From: Mycobacteriaceae bacterium
GTDB lineage: Bacteria; Actinomycetota; Actinomycetes; Mycobacteriales; Mycobacteriaceae
Length of the DNA: 64,000 nucleotides
Direction: 5' to 3'
Assembly: GCA_019749805.1 (NCBI GenBank)
Contig: JAIEPH010000078.1
Span: 20,251-84,250 of the forward strand
This document shows positions 37,188 to 45,434 of this stretch, piece after piece; position 1 is the first letter of the stretch, and every line of letters starts with the position of its first letter. The translations under genes and the position numbers were made by a program. Below the pieces are notes generated by a model that did not search any database, had not been told where the DNA came from, and saw only the letters and a list, made by a program, of their open reading frames with translations.

Positions 37188-38206
37188 CGGATCACCTCGG
37201 CCATCGCCTCGACCAGCACCGGCCACTCGGGCCGCACCGCCGCACGCAGGAACTGGCCGTCCAGTCCGACGAAGGTGTCGCACCGGCGCACCGCAATGCC
37301 CTTGCCGTCGAGGTGTTTTCGCATCAGTTCCGCGTCCTCGACGGCGAAGAGGACAAAGGGAGCACATCCGTCGACGACATCTACGCCGATGCTAGTCAGC
37401 CCGGCGACCATCTCCGCGCGCAGGCGGCGCAGGCGTTGTGCGCCGCGTTCGGCCTCGGCCACTGCGTGCGGTGCGCTGCAGGCGGCGATCGCCTCGAGCT
37501 GCAGCGTGCCCAGCGGCCAGTGCGGGCGTCGCGCGGTCATCCGATCAAGCAGGTCGGCGGGTCCGAGCGCATAGCCCACCCGTAGGCCGGCGAGCGCCCA
37601 TGTCTTGGTGAGGCTGCGCAGCACCACCACATCCGGCAGCGGTACGGCTGCCAATGACTCCGTCTCACCGGGCACCGAGTCTGCGAACGCTTCGTCGACG
37701 ACCACGATGCGGCCCGTTCTGCGCAGCGCGGCGATCTGCTCGCGCGAGTGCAGCACCGACGTCGGGTTGGTCGGATTTCCGACGATGACGAGGTCCGCGT
37801 CGTCGGGCACGCCCGCGTCGGCCAGCTCGTAGGGCGGCCCGAGCACAACGTGTCGGAATGGCACACCGGCGGCGGCGAGCACAACCTCGGGCTCGGTGAA
37901 CGACGGCGCGATCAGCGCCGCAGACTGTGGCTGCAGGGCGGGCAACAGCGCGAACCCTTCGGCGCCCCCGGCCAGCAGGGCCACCTCGGCCGGCTGGCGG
38001 CCGTGTCTGGCGGCGACGGCCGCGCGGGCACGCTGCTCGTCGGCGGCGCTGGGGTACCTGCCCAGGTCGGCCACCCGCGCCGTGAGCCGGTCGACCAGCC
38101 ACGACGGCGGCACGTCGGCGCGGACGTTGACGGCGAAGTCCAGCATGCCCGGACCTGCGGCCCGGTCGCCGTGATAGCGCGCTCCCGGGCGGGATTGGCT
38201 TGCCAC
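37184..38206 (-). CDS. cobC: CobC-like PLP-dependent aminotransferase of cobalamin synthesis
   Basis: A 340-residue fold-type I PLP enzyme. The PLP Lys lies in SLTKTWALAGLRVGY, the Asn/Tyr-equivalent region NPTNPTSVLH and the Asp motif VVVDEAFADS are present. Related to L-threonine-O-3-phosphate decarboxylase and histidinol-phosphate aminotransferase. Named cobC in M. tuberculosis (Rv2231c). Start of the four-gene overlapping operon cobC, nif3, zinc-ribbon gene, RNase H/phosphatase. Diverges from ptkA with 37 bp between starts. Confidence 0.9.
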   Translation of the reverse strand: MASQSRPGARYHGDRAAGPGMLDFAVNVRADVPPSWLVDRLTARVADLGRYPSAADEQRARAAVAARHGRQPAEVALLAGGAEGFALLPALQPQSAALIAPSFTEPEVVLAAAGVPFRHVVLGPPYELADAGVPDDADLVIVGNPTNPTSVLHSREQIAALRRTGRIVVVDEAFADSVPGETESLAAVPLPDVVVLRSLTKTWALAGLRVGYALGPADLLDRMTARRPHWPLGTLQLEAIAACSAPHAVAEAERGAQRLRRLRAEMVAGLTSIGVDVVDGCAPFVLFAVEDAELMRKHLDGKGIAVRRCDTFVGLDGQFLRAAVRPEWPVLVEAMAEVIR

Positions 38207-38243
38207 ATCACGACACTAGTGGGCCGTCGGGGACAATGAGTTT

Positions 38244-38897
38244 GTGACGGCGTCCCCGCAATTGGTGATCTTCGACCTCGACGGCACCCTGACCGACTCG
38301 GCTCAGGGCATCGTGGCGAGCTTCCGTCATGCGCTGGACGCCGTGGGCGCCGTCGTCCCCGACGGTGACCTGGCCGGCATGATCGTCGGCCCGCCGATGC
38401 ATCACACGCTGCGCGACATGGGCCTCGGCGAGCAGGCCGACGCCGCGATCGCCGCGTATCGCGAGGACTACCTGGCCCGAGGTTGGGCGATGAACCGCCC
38501 GTTCGACGGGATCCCCGCACTGCTCGCCGACCTGCGGTCCGCCGGGATGAGGCTGGCGGTGGCGACGTCCAAGGCCGAGCCGACGGCGGTCCGGATCCTC
38601 ACCCACTTCGGGCTCGACGGGCACTTCGAGGTCATCGCGGGCGCCAGTGTCGACGGCTTGCGCGCCACCAAGTCCGAGGTGGTCAAGCACGCGTTGGCCC
38701 AGCTCGAGCCGCTGCCGGACCGCGTGCTGATGGTCGGCGACCGGTCGCACGACGTCGAGGGCGCCGCCGAGCACGGCATCGACACCGTGGTAGTCGCCTG
38801 GGGATACGGTCGCTCGGACTTCGAGGGTCCCGACGCGGTCGTCCCCCACGCGCGGGTCGCGACCGTGGACGAGCTGCGGGAGGTGCTCGGTGTCTGA
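38244..38897 (+). CDS. ptkA: HAD-family protein tyrosine kinase PtkA, short form
   Basis: A 217-residue HAD phosphatase-fold protein: VIFDLDGTLTDSAQG (nucleophile Asp), VATSKAEP (motif II Thr/Ser) and the GDRSHDVEGAAEHGI motif IV Asps. In M. tuberculosis PtkA (Rv2232) autophosphorylates and phosphorylates PtpA. The M. tuberculosis protein is about 75 residues longer at the N-terminus, as I recall, with a disordered extension; here the HAD core starts almost at the GTG (38244), so this extension is absent or short. The stop overlaps the ptpA start, so they form an operon. Confidence 0.88.
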   Translation: MTASPQLVIFDLDGTLTDSAQGIVASFRHALDAVGAVVPDGDLAGMIVGPPMHHTLRDMGLGEQADAAIAAYREDYLARGWAMNRPFDGIPALLADLRSAGMRLAVATSKAEPTAVRILTHFGLDGHFEVIAGASVDGLRATKSEVVKHALAQLEPLPDRVLMVGDRSHDVEGAAEHGIDTVVVAWGYGRSDFEGPDAVVPHARVATVDELREVLGV

Positions 38898-39396
38898 TGT
38901 CGCCGACGCGCCCCTGCACGTCACCTTCATCTGCTCGGGCAACATCTGTCGCTCGCCGATGGCGGAGAAGATGTTCGCCCACCAGCTCAGCGAGCGTGGT
39001 CTGGCGGGCGTGGTGCGGGTGACGAGTGCGGGTACCGGCGGCTGGCACGCGGGCGAGCCCGCGGACCGGCGGGCCAGTCACGTGCTTCGCGCGCACGGTT
39101 ATCCCTCCGCGCACCGCGCTGCGCAGATCGACGACGACCATCTGTCCGCCGACCTCGTCGTCGCGCTGGGACGCAACCATCTGCGGATACTGACGGATAT
39201 GGGTGTCGATGCGGACAGAGTCCGGATGCTGCGCTCGTTCGATCCGAGGTCGGGGGCGCATGCGCTGGACGTCGAGGACCCCTATTACGGCGATCACGAC
39301 GATTTCGAGGACGTCTTCTCCGTGATCGACGCGTCTCTGCCCGGCCTGCATCAATGGGTCGACGAGCAGCTATCCGCGCGTGGAATCGCGAGCTAG
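38890..39396 (+). CDS. ptpA: Low-molecular-weight protein tyrosine phosphatase
   Basis: A 168-residue LMW phosphatase. The P-loop CSGNICRSPMAEKMF carries the catalytic Cys and Arg, and the general acid Asp is in DVEDPYYGDHDDFE. The two adjacent Tyr of that loop match the pair (Tyr128/129) phosphorylated by PtkA in M. tuberculosis. In pathogens PtpA is secreted into the macrophage; in an environmental species the role is unknown. GTG at 38890 overlaps the ptkA end by 8 bp. Confidence 0.95.
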   Translation: MSDVADAPLHVTFICSGNICRSPMAEKMFAHQLSERGLAGVVRVTSAGTGGWHAGEPADRRASHVLRAHGYPSAHRAAQIDDDHLSADLVVALGRNHLRILTDMGVDADRVRMLRSFDPRSGAHALDVEDPYYGDHDDFEDVFSVIDASLPGLHQWVDEQLSARGIAS

Positions 39397-39403
39397 ACCG
39401 GCG

Positions 39404-40258
39404 ATGAACGCAGGGAAGAGCCGCAACCTGGTCCGGCGCTGGACCTTTTTGTTCAAGCCGTCCTGGCTGGCGCTGGCGGTTGTGGTGGTCGCGTTCGCCT
39501 ACCTGTGTTTCACCGTGTTGGCGCCGTGGCAGCTCGGCAAGAACACCGAGACGTCGCGGGAGAACAACCAGATCTCGCACTCGGTGACCGCCGATCCGGT
39601 GCCGGTGACAACCCTTTTGCCGCAACAGAATTCGTCGGCGCCCGACGATCAGTGGCGCCGGGTCACGGCGACCGGAAAGTATCTGCCCGACGCCCAGGTA
39701 CTCGCGCGGCTGCGGTCCGTCGAGGGCGAGCCCGCGTTCGAGGTGCTGGTGCCCTTCGCGGTCGACGGCGGTCCGACTGTGCTCGTCAACCGCGGTTACG
39801 TGCGCCCAGAGGGCGGGTCGCAGGTCCCGTCGATTCCCGCACCGCCGGCGGGGACGGTGACCGTCACCGCCCGGTTGCGGGACTCCGAAGGGCTCGTGCG
39901 GGACAAGGAGCCGTTCCGCCAGGACGGTGCACTGCAGGTGTATTCGATCAACGTCGGGCAGATCTCCACGCTCAGCGGCGTGCCGCTGGCGGGGTCGTAC
40001 CTGCAGCTGGTGGAGGACCAGCCCGGCGGGCTGGGCGTGCTGGGGTTGCCCAACCTCGACGCCGGCCCGTTCCTGTCGTACGGCATCCAATGGATCGCGT
40101 TCGGGATCATCGCGCCGATCGGCCTCGGCTACTTCGTGCGCGCCGAGATCCTGCAGCGTCGGCGGGACAAGGCGGCGAGGGATGCCGCGGACGCGAAGCC
40201 GGATGCGCCCGTCACGACGGAGGCGAAGCTCGCCGACCGCTACGGCCGGCGCCGCTGA
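39404..40258 (+). CDS. SURF1-like cytochrome oxidase biogenesis protein (Rv2235-like)
   Basis: A 284-residue membrane protein with a SURF1 layout: one N-terminal membrane helix (about 18-40, LALAVVVVAFAYLCFTVL), a large extracytoplasmic domain with PWQLGKN and LVNRGYV, and a second helix (about 227-246) near the C-terminus (FLSYGIQWIAFGIIAPIGLG). SURF1 proteins help assemble the haem a site of cytochrome oxidase. The ATG at 39404 is preferred to the GTG at 39380 that overlaps ptpA. The gene overlaps the convergent cobD by 47 bp. Confidence 0.9.
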   Translation: MNAGKSRNLVRRWTFLFKPSWLALAVVVVAFAYLCFTVLAPWQLGKNTETSRENNQISHSVTADPVPVTTLLPQQNSSAPDDQWRRVTATGKYLPDAQVLARLRSVEGEPAFEVLVPFAVDGGPTVLVNRGYVRPEGGSQVPSIPAPPAGTVTVTARLRDSEGLVRDKEPFRQDGALQVYSINVGQISTLSGVPLAGSYLQLVEDQPGGLGVLGLPNLDAGPFLSYGIQWIAFGIIAPIGLGYFVRAEILQRRRDKAARDAADAKPDAPVTTEAKLADRYGRRR

Positions 40259-41186
40259 GAAGTATTGCGAAGAGTGCGGTCGTGATCTGAACCGCACGCG
40301 ACAATCGAACGGCGCGGCTGAGGTCGGCGATCCGCGGTGGCGGGCCGTCGCCGAGTGTCGGCCGGATGTCGAGGTCGTAGGCGTACTGGGTCGGGCCGCC
40401 CAGCCGCACGCCCAGCGCCCCGGCGAAGGCGGCCTCCACGACACCGGCGTTGGGGCTGGGATGACGTGCCGCGTCACGCCGCCACGCCCGCCATGCTCCG
40501 AGCGGTGACCCGCCGACCACCGGTGCGCACACCATCACCATGACGGCCGTGGCGCGAGCCGCGGCGTAGTTGGCGGCGTCGTCGAAACGGGCTGCGGCCC
40601 AGCCGAACCGGTTGTAGCGCGGTGAGCGGTGACCGATCATCGCATCCAAAGTATTGGCGCCGCGGTAGACCAGAATCGCGGGAACTCCGCCGACGGCGCC
40701 CCACAACAGGGGGGCGACCTGCGCATCGGAGGTGTTCTCCGCGACCGATTCCAGCGCCGCGCGGGCAAGGCCGTCGGCGTCGAGGACCGACGGATCGCGT
40801 CCGCACAGCGACGGCAGGAGCGCCCGAGCGGCGTCGACGTCGCCTGCGGCCAGGTGGGCAGCCATCTGATTGCCGGCCCGCGTGAGTGACGTCCCGCCCA
40901 GCGCCACGAAGGTCGCCGCGGCCAGTGACACGAAAGCCGCTGGCGCTCCCACACGCCCTGCCACCCGCTCGATCAATAGGCCCGCCGCGCCGAGGGCGCC
41001 GAGCAAAGCGGCGGTGTGGACCACACCGGCTCGGCGGGTGTCGGCATAGCTCAGCCGCTCGAAAGCCGCTGCGCCGCGGCCGAACAACGCCACCGGATGA
41101 CCTCGGCGGGGGTCGCCGAACAGCAGGTCGGCCAGCCACCCCGCCGCCATCCCTGCGGCGCGGCCGCGGCCGTGTGGCGCAAACAC
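40212..41186 (-). CDS. cobD: Adenosylcobinamide-phosphate synthase (CobD/CbiB)
   Basis: A 324-residue integral membrane protein of late cobalamin synthesis, joining aminopropanol phosphate to adenosylcobyric acid. CbiB motifs: WLADLLFGDPRRGHPVALFGR, LESVAENTSDAQVAPLLW, YRGANTLDAMIGHRSPRY and PSPNAGVVEAAFAGALGVRLGG. The start is the GTG at 41186 or an ATG at 41150, of which the latter begins closer to the conserved core. Confidence 0.92.
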   Translation of the reverse strand: MFAPHGRGRAAGMAAGWLADLLFGDPRRGHPVALFGRGAAAFERLSYADTRRAGVVHTAALLGALGAAGLLIERVAGRVGAPAAFVSLAAATFVALGGTSLTRAGNQMAAHLAAGDVDAARALLPSLCGRDPSVLDADGLARAALESVAENTSDAQVAPLLWGAVGGVPAILVYRGANTLDAMIGHRSPRYNRFGWAAARFDDAANYAAARATAVMVMVCAPVVGGSPLGAWRAWRRDAARHPSPNAGVVEAAFAGALGVRLGGPTQYAYDLDIRPTLGDGPPPRIADLSRAVRLSRAVQITTALFAILLSGAGRSGRRASPPS

Positions 41187-41273
41187 TCCCGCAGCGTCTC
41201 ACAGGGTGGTTCGCGCCCGATCGGCTGGCCGGAGGTCCATGATCACAACAGACACAACAGCGAGGAGTCCACG

Positions 41274-41675
41274 ATGACGTTCCCGGCCCTAAACCATGTC
41301 GCGCTCACGGTGCGCGACCTCGATGTGAGCGCGCCGTGGTACCGGCAGCTGATCGACGCGGAACCCGCGATCGACGAGGACACCGCCGCCGGATACCGGC
41401 ATGTGGTGTGGGTCTTCGACAACGGGACCCTCTTCGGCATTCATCAACACGAGCGCGGCGTCCCCGATGAACGATTCACCGAGTTCCGCGCGGGGCTGGA
41501 CCATGTCGGCTTCGGATGCGCCGATCGCGCCGCGCTGGAACAGTGGGTGCACCGGCTCGACGCCCTGGGTGTCGAGCACAGCGGCATCGTCGACGAGAGC
41601 TACGGGTCTGGGTTGAGTTTCCGGGATCCCGACGGCATCGCGTTGGAGTTCTTCGCGCCGCCTAGTCGAGCGTGA
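41274..41675 (+). CDS. VOC/glyoxalase-fold protein
   Basis: A 133-residue VOC protein (MTFPALNHVALTVRDLDVSA, DHVGFGCADR, SFRDPDGIALEFFAPP). The His and Glu of the metal triad in glyoxalase-type enzymes are in HVALTV and LEFF. ATG at 41274 has a GAGGAG Shine-Dalgarno 8 bp upstream. Substrate unknown. It overlaps the convergent DUF2855 gene by 14 bp and marks the left side of the accessory island. Confidence 0.85.
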   Translation: MTFPALNHVALTVRDLDVSAPWYRQLIDAEPAIDEDTAAGYRHVVWVFDNGTLFGIHQHERGVPDERFTEFRAGLDHVGFGCADRAALEQWVHRLDALGVEHSGIVDESYGSGLSFRDPDGIALEFFAPPSRA

Positions 41676-42732
41676 CGATGATCCCTGTCGCCGGGTCGAC
41701 TTTGCCGTCGAGCAGGTCGAGGTAGGCCCGCTGGATCTCGTCCTCGGTCGAGATCCGCTCGATCCGAAGCCAGCCGGCGGCCCACTGCGCGAACGGCGCC
41801 CACGACTCGGCGACCCTGCGGTCGAGCTCGGCGGCCCCCCAGTCGTTACCGCGCTTGGTGATCCTGTCCGGCGCGAAGAAGAACACCGGGTTCGGGCCAG
41901 CGAGTTCGCCTGCCCCCGATGCCATTTCGGTCCAATGGGTGGCACCGACCGTCGAGCTGTGGGCCAGCCGGTCCCCGAAGTGGGCGTGCACTTCGGTGCG
42001 CACCCCACCGTCGCCGGAGATGTCGACATAGACCGCGCGCTCGCCGGGAAGCTCCGACACCGCGTCGTACCGACACACCGAGTCGTAGACGTTCAGTCCC
42101 TCGACGAACTCCAGGTTGCCCCGCGATGTCAGTCCCACAACCTTGATGCCGTCGCGTTTGGCGAGCAGGTAGGCCGCGATCAGCGCCGTCTTCGAAGACG
42201 CGCTGGAGATGACGATCGTGTCGGCGCCGAAGAAGCCCTCGTCGGCGAGGAAATCGTCGATGAGGAACGACGTGAAGAACAGCGGGAAGAACAGGATGTG
42301 TTCGCCCTCGCGGTCGGCCGAGTAGACGGGGTCGGTCACGATATCGCGATAACCCTGGTAGGCCGATGGGAGATCCGCCCGATGTGGTGCCGCGTCGAAG
42401 AAGCCCTTCTCGTTGATGCGCGAGGGGACGACCACCAGGTGGCTGGCGCACGGCAGGTAGCCGTAGACCCGCATACCCTGCGGTAGGCCGGAATTGCGGG
42501 ACTCTTCGACGTGGGCGTAACCCCAGACGTTCAGCTTCCCCCACTCGGGATCGGACGCCGGGAAGAAGCCCCAATAGTTCATGGCGTCACCGAATACGGC
42601 GTACGTGATGTTGTTGGCGGTCAGCCCGAACGATTCGATCCGGAGCAACGCCTCGCCGTCGGCCGGCGACGGCGGGTCGCGGTGGACGATGCGGGTGTCG
42701 TGAAGATCCTTGCGATTCAGCTCCAGGTCCAC
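41662..42732 (-). CDS. DUF2855 family protein
   Basis: About 356 residues from a GTG at 42732, which has AAGG 8 bp upstream. The chain resembles the zinc-less MDR/alcohol dehydrogenase fold: an N-terminal region (LRIESFGLTANNITYAVFGD, MNYWGFFP), a Rossmann-like segment (VISSASSKTALIAAYLLAKR, KVVGLTSRGN), and a C-terminal helical end. Family function is unknown; members occur near lipid or aromatic catabolism genes. An in-frame ATG at 42765 would overlap the nitroreductase remnant by 23 bp. Confidence 0.85.
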   Translation of the reverse strand: MDLELNRKDLHDTRIVHRDPPSPADGEALLRIESFGLTANNITYAVFGDAMNYWGFFPASDPEWGKLNVWGYAHVEESRNSGLPQGMRVYGYLPCASHLVVVPSRINEKGFFDAAPHRADLPSAYQGYRDIVTDPVYSADREGEHILFFPLFFTSFLIDDFLADEGFFGADTIVISSASSKTALIAAYLLAKRDGIKVVGLTSRGNLEFVEGLNVYDSVCRYDAVSELPGERAVYVDISGDGGVRTEVHAHFGDRLAHSSTVGATHWTEMASGAGELAGPNPVFFFAPDRITKRGNDWGAAELDRRVAESWAPFAQWAAGWLRIERISTEDEIQRAYLDLLDGKVDPATGIIVTLD

Positions 42733-42742
42733 GACGCCAGCC

Positions 42743-43030
42743 TTACATAAAGGCGCGATTCCCATACCGGTCGAGCGAAACCAGTTCTCCGACAGGACGA
42801 CGTGTCGTGGGGCCGTACTTGCCGATCGGCCAGCCCATCGGGATCACCGCGCACGGGGTGACGTTCCACGGCAGGCCGAGGACGCGGCGGGCCAAGAACT
42901 TGCTCCACAGCGGAATGGTGATCAGCGCCGCGCCCAGACCTGCGGCACGGGCCGCCAGCAGGAGGTTCTGCACGGCGGGATAGATGGAACCGTAGGCACT
43001 GGTCACCGCGACCGGCGGCCACGGAGGATG
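42743..43030 (-). pseudogene. C-terminal fragment of a nitroreductase-family gene
   Basis: Reads about 95 residues that match the C-terminal half of an FMN nitroreductase: YGSIYPAVQNLLLAARAAGL, GAALITIPLW, and VTPCAVIPMGWP, ending in a stop at 42743-42745. The N-terminal FMN-binding half (with the RRSxR start) is missing. Upstream it joins directly, in another frame, to a slipin gene truncated at 43030, so a single deletion seems to have removed the 5-prime half of this gene together with the 3-prime end of the slipin gene. Confidence 0.82.
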
Positions 43031-43586
43031 CCCGTCGCTCACGCTCTGCCTCGGCTTGGCGTGACATCGATCGCTTCATCGAATCGGGCAGGACGACGTC
43101 CTTGATTTCGACCCGGTCGATGTGTACTCCCCAGTCCAGTGCCGGGCTGTCGATCATCAACTCCAGGCCCTGGTTGAGCCGTTCGCGATTGGACAGCAGG
43201 TCATCTAAGTCGCTCTTGCCGATGATCGACCGCAGCGATGTCTGCGCAACCTGGCCGATGGCCGACATGTAGTCCTGGACGTCGACGGCCACCCGCACTG
43301 GGTCGGAAACATTGAAATAGATGACGGCATCGACGCGAACAGTCACGTTGTCGCGTGTGATGCCGTCTTGAGCCGGAATCGGCATCGTGACGATCTGCAT
43401 GTTGACCTTGGTGAGCCGGTCGGCGATCGGGATCAGCATCGTCAATCCCGGTGCGCGAACGCCGGGTTGCACGCGACCGAATCGGAAGACGACGCCTCGT
43501 TCGAATTGTCTGATGACGCGGAGATTGGTTCCCAGCCACATCACGGCGAGGCCCAACGCGGCGGCCACTGCGTATACGACGGTCAT
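43030..43586 (-). pseudogene. Slipin (SPFH/stomatin) gene truncated at 3-prime end
   Basis: About 186 residues of an SPFH membrane protein. One N-terminal membrane helix (TVVYAVAAALGLAVMWL) is followed by the SPFH core (ERGVVFRFGRVQ, MQIVTMPIPAQDGITRDNVT, VEIKDVVLPDSMKRSMSRQA) up to AEAERERRA. The family normally continues with another 70-90 residues of coiled coil after this point. Here the sequence switches to a nitroreductase end. The open frame carries on to 42717 with unrelated residues, so a 289-residue chimera could be made, but it would lack the slipin oligomerisation tail. Confidence 0.8.
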
Positions 43587-43655
43587 TTTTCCTCCAGTCC
43601 GCCCGGGTCGCGGTTGTCGAGACCGTTGAGCTCGGGCTCTAATTGCCGCGAAACA

Positions 43656-43922
43656 TCAGTCCACGCGGCGGGACGCGAAACACAGTCCTTCCGGCGCGCG
43701 CTGCAGGCTCCGGATTTCGGCGTCGGTGAGCACGCGTGGTCCCAGCAGCAAACATCCCGTGAGCGCCGCCGCAGCCAGCAGTGCTCTGACCCTCACCCGC
43801 CGGTAGGCATTCGCCGGCGGGGAAGGGTCTTCGGTGTCGAAAAGCTGAACCAATTCCGGGCTCTCCCAACGCAACCGACGCTCGATCTCGCGCAGGGCTT
43901 GGTGTACATCGTCACTACGCAC
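43656..43922 (-). CDS. DUF3040-like small membrane protein
   Basis: An 88-residue protein from a GTG at 43922, with a clear GGAGG 8 bp upstream; the start overlaps the end of the DUF5994 gene, so it is coupled. The first 30 residues (VHQALREIERRLRWESPELV) match the acidic DUF3040 N-terminus, followed by a basic patch and one membrane helix (VRALLAAAALTGCLLLG). DUF3040 proteins are common in actinobacteria with unknown function. A longer frame to 43973 exists but lacks a ribosome site. Confidence 0.7.
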   Translation of the reverse strand: MRSDDVHQALREIERRLRWESPELVQLFDTEDPSPPANAYRRVRVRALLAAAALTGCLLLGPRVLTDAEIRSLQRAPEGLCFASRRVD

Positions 43923-44496
43923 TGAGGGCCTCCAGACGTTCGCAGACTTCGACGCCCTCACTGACGTCGTCACGCGGTTGGCGCCGCACTCCGCCCTCGG
44001 ACTCCCAACGAAGCTGTGCCATGAGCGCGCGCCGGCGATCTCGCGCCTCTCGTGGCCTGATCCCCAGCAATTTGCTGGGGCTCGACATATCGCCGGGTTT
44101 TGATGCCGCCATCACTGCCGTATACGCACGGGCCAGGTCGGTGTACGGGGGGACAACCAACAGAACAACTCTGCCCCCGCTACCGGTCACCGACAATGTG
44201 TTGGTCGAAGTAGTTCTGGAGCCCTCGAGGACGATGCTGCGGGCAGCAAATTCCATTCGCATTGATTGTGGCGCCCGGCTGGTCTCGTCGTAGATGACCC
44301 GGTCGACGGACCCCACTCGTGGCGCGAGGGTTGTGAGCAGTGGGGGAAGTTCGACGAACAATTGGTCGGTCCGTGGCCACCAGGCACCCTGCACCGAAGC
44401 GCCGGAGCGATGGGCGGGCTTCAACCGCAGTCGGAGATAGCCAATTCTTGGTCGGCGCGCTTGCGCGGTTGTGAAGGAGTCAGTTGGTGCGGACAT
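43915..44496 (-). CDS. DUF5994 family protein, copy 1
   Basis: A 193-residue protein with the family core LRLKPAHRSGASVQGAWWPR, TDQLFVELPPLL, VDRVIYDETSRAP and VVLLVVPPYTD. The C-terminal 50 residues are variable and Arg-rich. No enzyme motif is visible. Two more copies lie at 54.7 and 58.6 kb. As far as I recall, members are found in actinobacteria near stress genes, but their function is unknown. It diverges from an Fe-S-type regulator with an AT-rich gap between the starts. Confidence 0.83.
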   Translation of the reverse strand: MSAPTDSFTTAQARRPRIGYLRLRLKPAHRSGASVQGAWWPRTDQLFVELPPLLTTLAPRVGSVDRVIYDETSRAPQSMRMEFAARSIVLEGSRTTSTNTLSVTGSGGRVVLLVVPPYTDLARAYTAVMAASKPGDMSSPSKLLGIRPREARDRRRALMAQLRWESEGGVRRQPRDDVSEGVEVCERLEALSA

Positions 44497-44545
44497 GTGC
44501 GACCTCCCGCCTAGACGTGTCGGACCGTCCCGACATCACGCTTGC

Positions 44546-44593
44546 CTCTCTACGCGGAGAGACTGCTAATATAAATGAATAATATCCTCTAAA
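44546..44593. promoter_or_regulatory. AT-rich divergent promoter with inverted repeat
   Basis: In the 115-bp gap between DUF5994 (minus) and the HTH gene (plus). CTCTC, 6 bases, GAGAG at 44546-44561 is an inverted repeat. A following AT-rich run contains -10-like TATAAA/TAATAT and the string TAATATCCTCTAAA (to 44593). The TAATATCCTC element recurs upstream of the ferredoxin gene (49985-49995), and TCCTCTAAA recurs, reversed, upstream of ctaD (49561-49569). Confidence 0.45.
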
Positions 44594-44611
44594 TTTAAGA
44601 ATGGGCGGCGG

Positions 44612-45394
44612 GTGAACGAAAAATCAGATTCGAAGGCCGGGGGTAGGCGACGAGATCGCCTGCCGCGCAACCGGCAACGTGAACGTGTTCTGCAACTGGT
44701 GCGTGCGCACGGCGACGCAATTGACGCTGCTGAGGCTGCTTCACGCATGGGTATGCACGTTACGACCCTGCGTTTCCATCTGGACGCCTTGTGCGACGAG
44801 GGGGCGATCGAACGCACCCGGATGTATCGGGACGGAGTGGGTCGTCCACGCACCGGATACCGTGCTGTCGATGAGCGCCTGGACTATCGGATGCTCGCCG
44901 AGATCCTCGCGATGGAGCTCGGAAATACAGTGCAAGCACGCGCTCGAGGCGCCCAGCGCGTCGGAGAGCAATGGGCCGCCCGAATCGTAGGATCACGTTC
45001 CGAACCTGTTGCAGACAAGGACGGTATCGACACCTCAAAGTCGGAGGACCCGCTGGACCGAGGAGCCCTCCTCGCCACCGAGGTCTTCCACCGGATGGGT
45101 TTCGACCCCCAGCTCGCAGCCGATTCAGAACCAATGGCTTCGCTATCGGCTGACAGCAAGCAGATCGTCGGCCGCGAACGGGTCATTCGGTTGAGGGGCT
45201 GCCCCGTAAGGGATTTGGCCCGGGCCCACCCCGCGGTGTGTTGCGGGATACACCTTGGTTTGCTGCAGGGCATACTCGACCACGCCGCGGCAACCGACAC
45301 GAAACACGACGCACCAAACTATGGAGTTTCGGCCAGGCTCGACCCGTTCGTGGAACCCGAGCTCTGCATCGCCAGGTTGATCGACTCCCGGTGA
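44612..45394 (+). CDS. HTH regulator with cysteine-rich C-terminus (SufR-like), copy 1
   Basis: A 260-residue regulator. Residues about 20-85 form a winged HTH (RERVLQLVRAHGDAIDAAEA, GMHVTTLRFHLDALCDEGAI). The C-terminal domain has the pattern C-x12-CC ... C (RGCPVRDLARAHPAVCCGIH, and PELC near the end), like SufR-type regulators that hold an Fe-S cluster. GTG start at 44612. It and the two other copies (45435 and 50343) share the end motif SARLDPFVEPxLC or related. It probably senses oxidative or NO stress or iron; this is inference. Confidence 0.78.
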   Translation: MNEKSDSKAGGRRRDRLPRNRQRERVLQLVRAHGDAIDAAEAASRMGMHVTTLRFHLDALCDEGAIERTRMYRDGVGRPRTGYRAVDERLDYRMLAEILAMELGNTVQARARGAQRVGEQWAARIVGSRSEPVADKDGIDTSKSEDPLDRGALLATEVFHRMGFDPQLAADSEPMASLSADSKQIVGRERVIRLRGCPVRDLARAHPAVCCGIHLGLLQGILDHAAATDTKHDAPNYGVSARLDPFVEPELCIARLIDSR

Positions 45395-45434
45395 TCTAGC
45401 GCGATTGACCGCCGGTTGCGACCGACCGCCAGTG

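Noticed and set aside
42717..43030. Continuation of the slipin frame as a real 289-residue protein
   Set aside because: The residues after 43030 match no slipin tail, while the neighbouring frame matches nitroreductase; best explained as a deletion fusion.
44510..44545. GTCGGACCGTCCCGAC as a DosR box
   Set aside because: The half sites are too close (the GGGAC-N4-GTCCC spacing is absent); it is probably a chance GC-rich palindrome.
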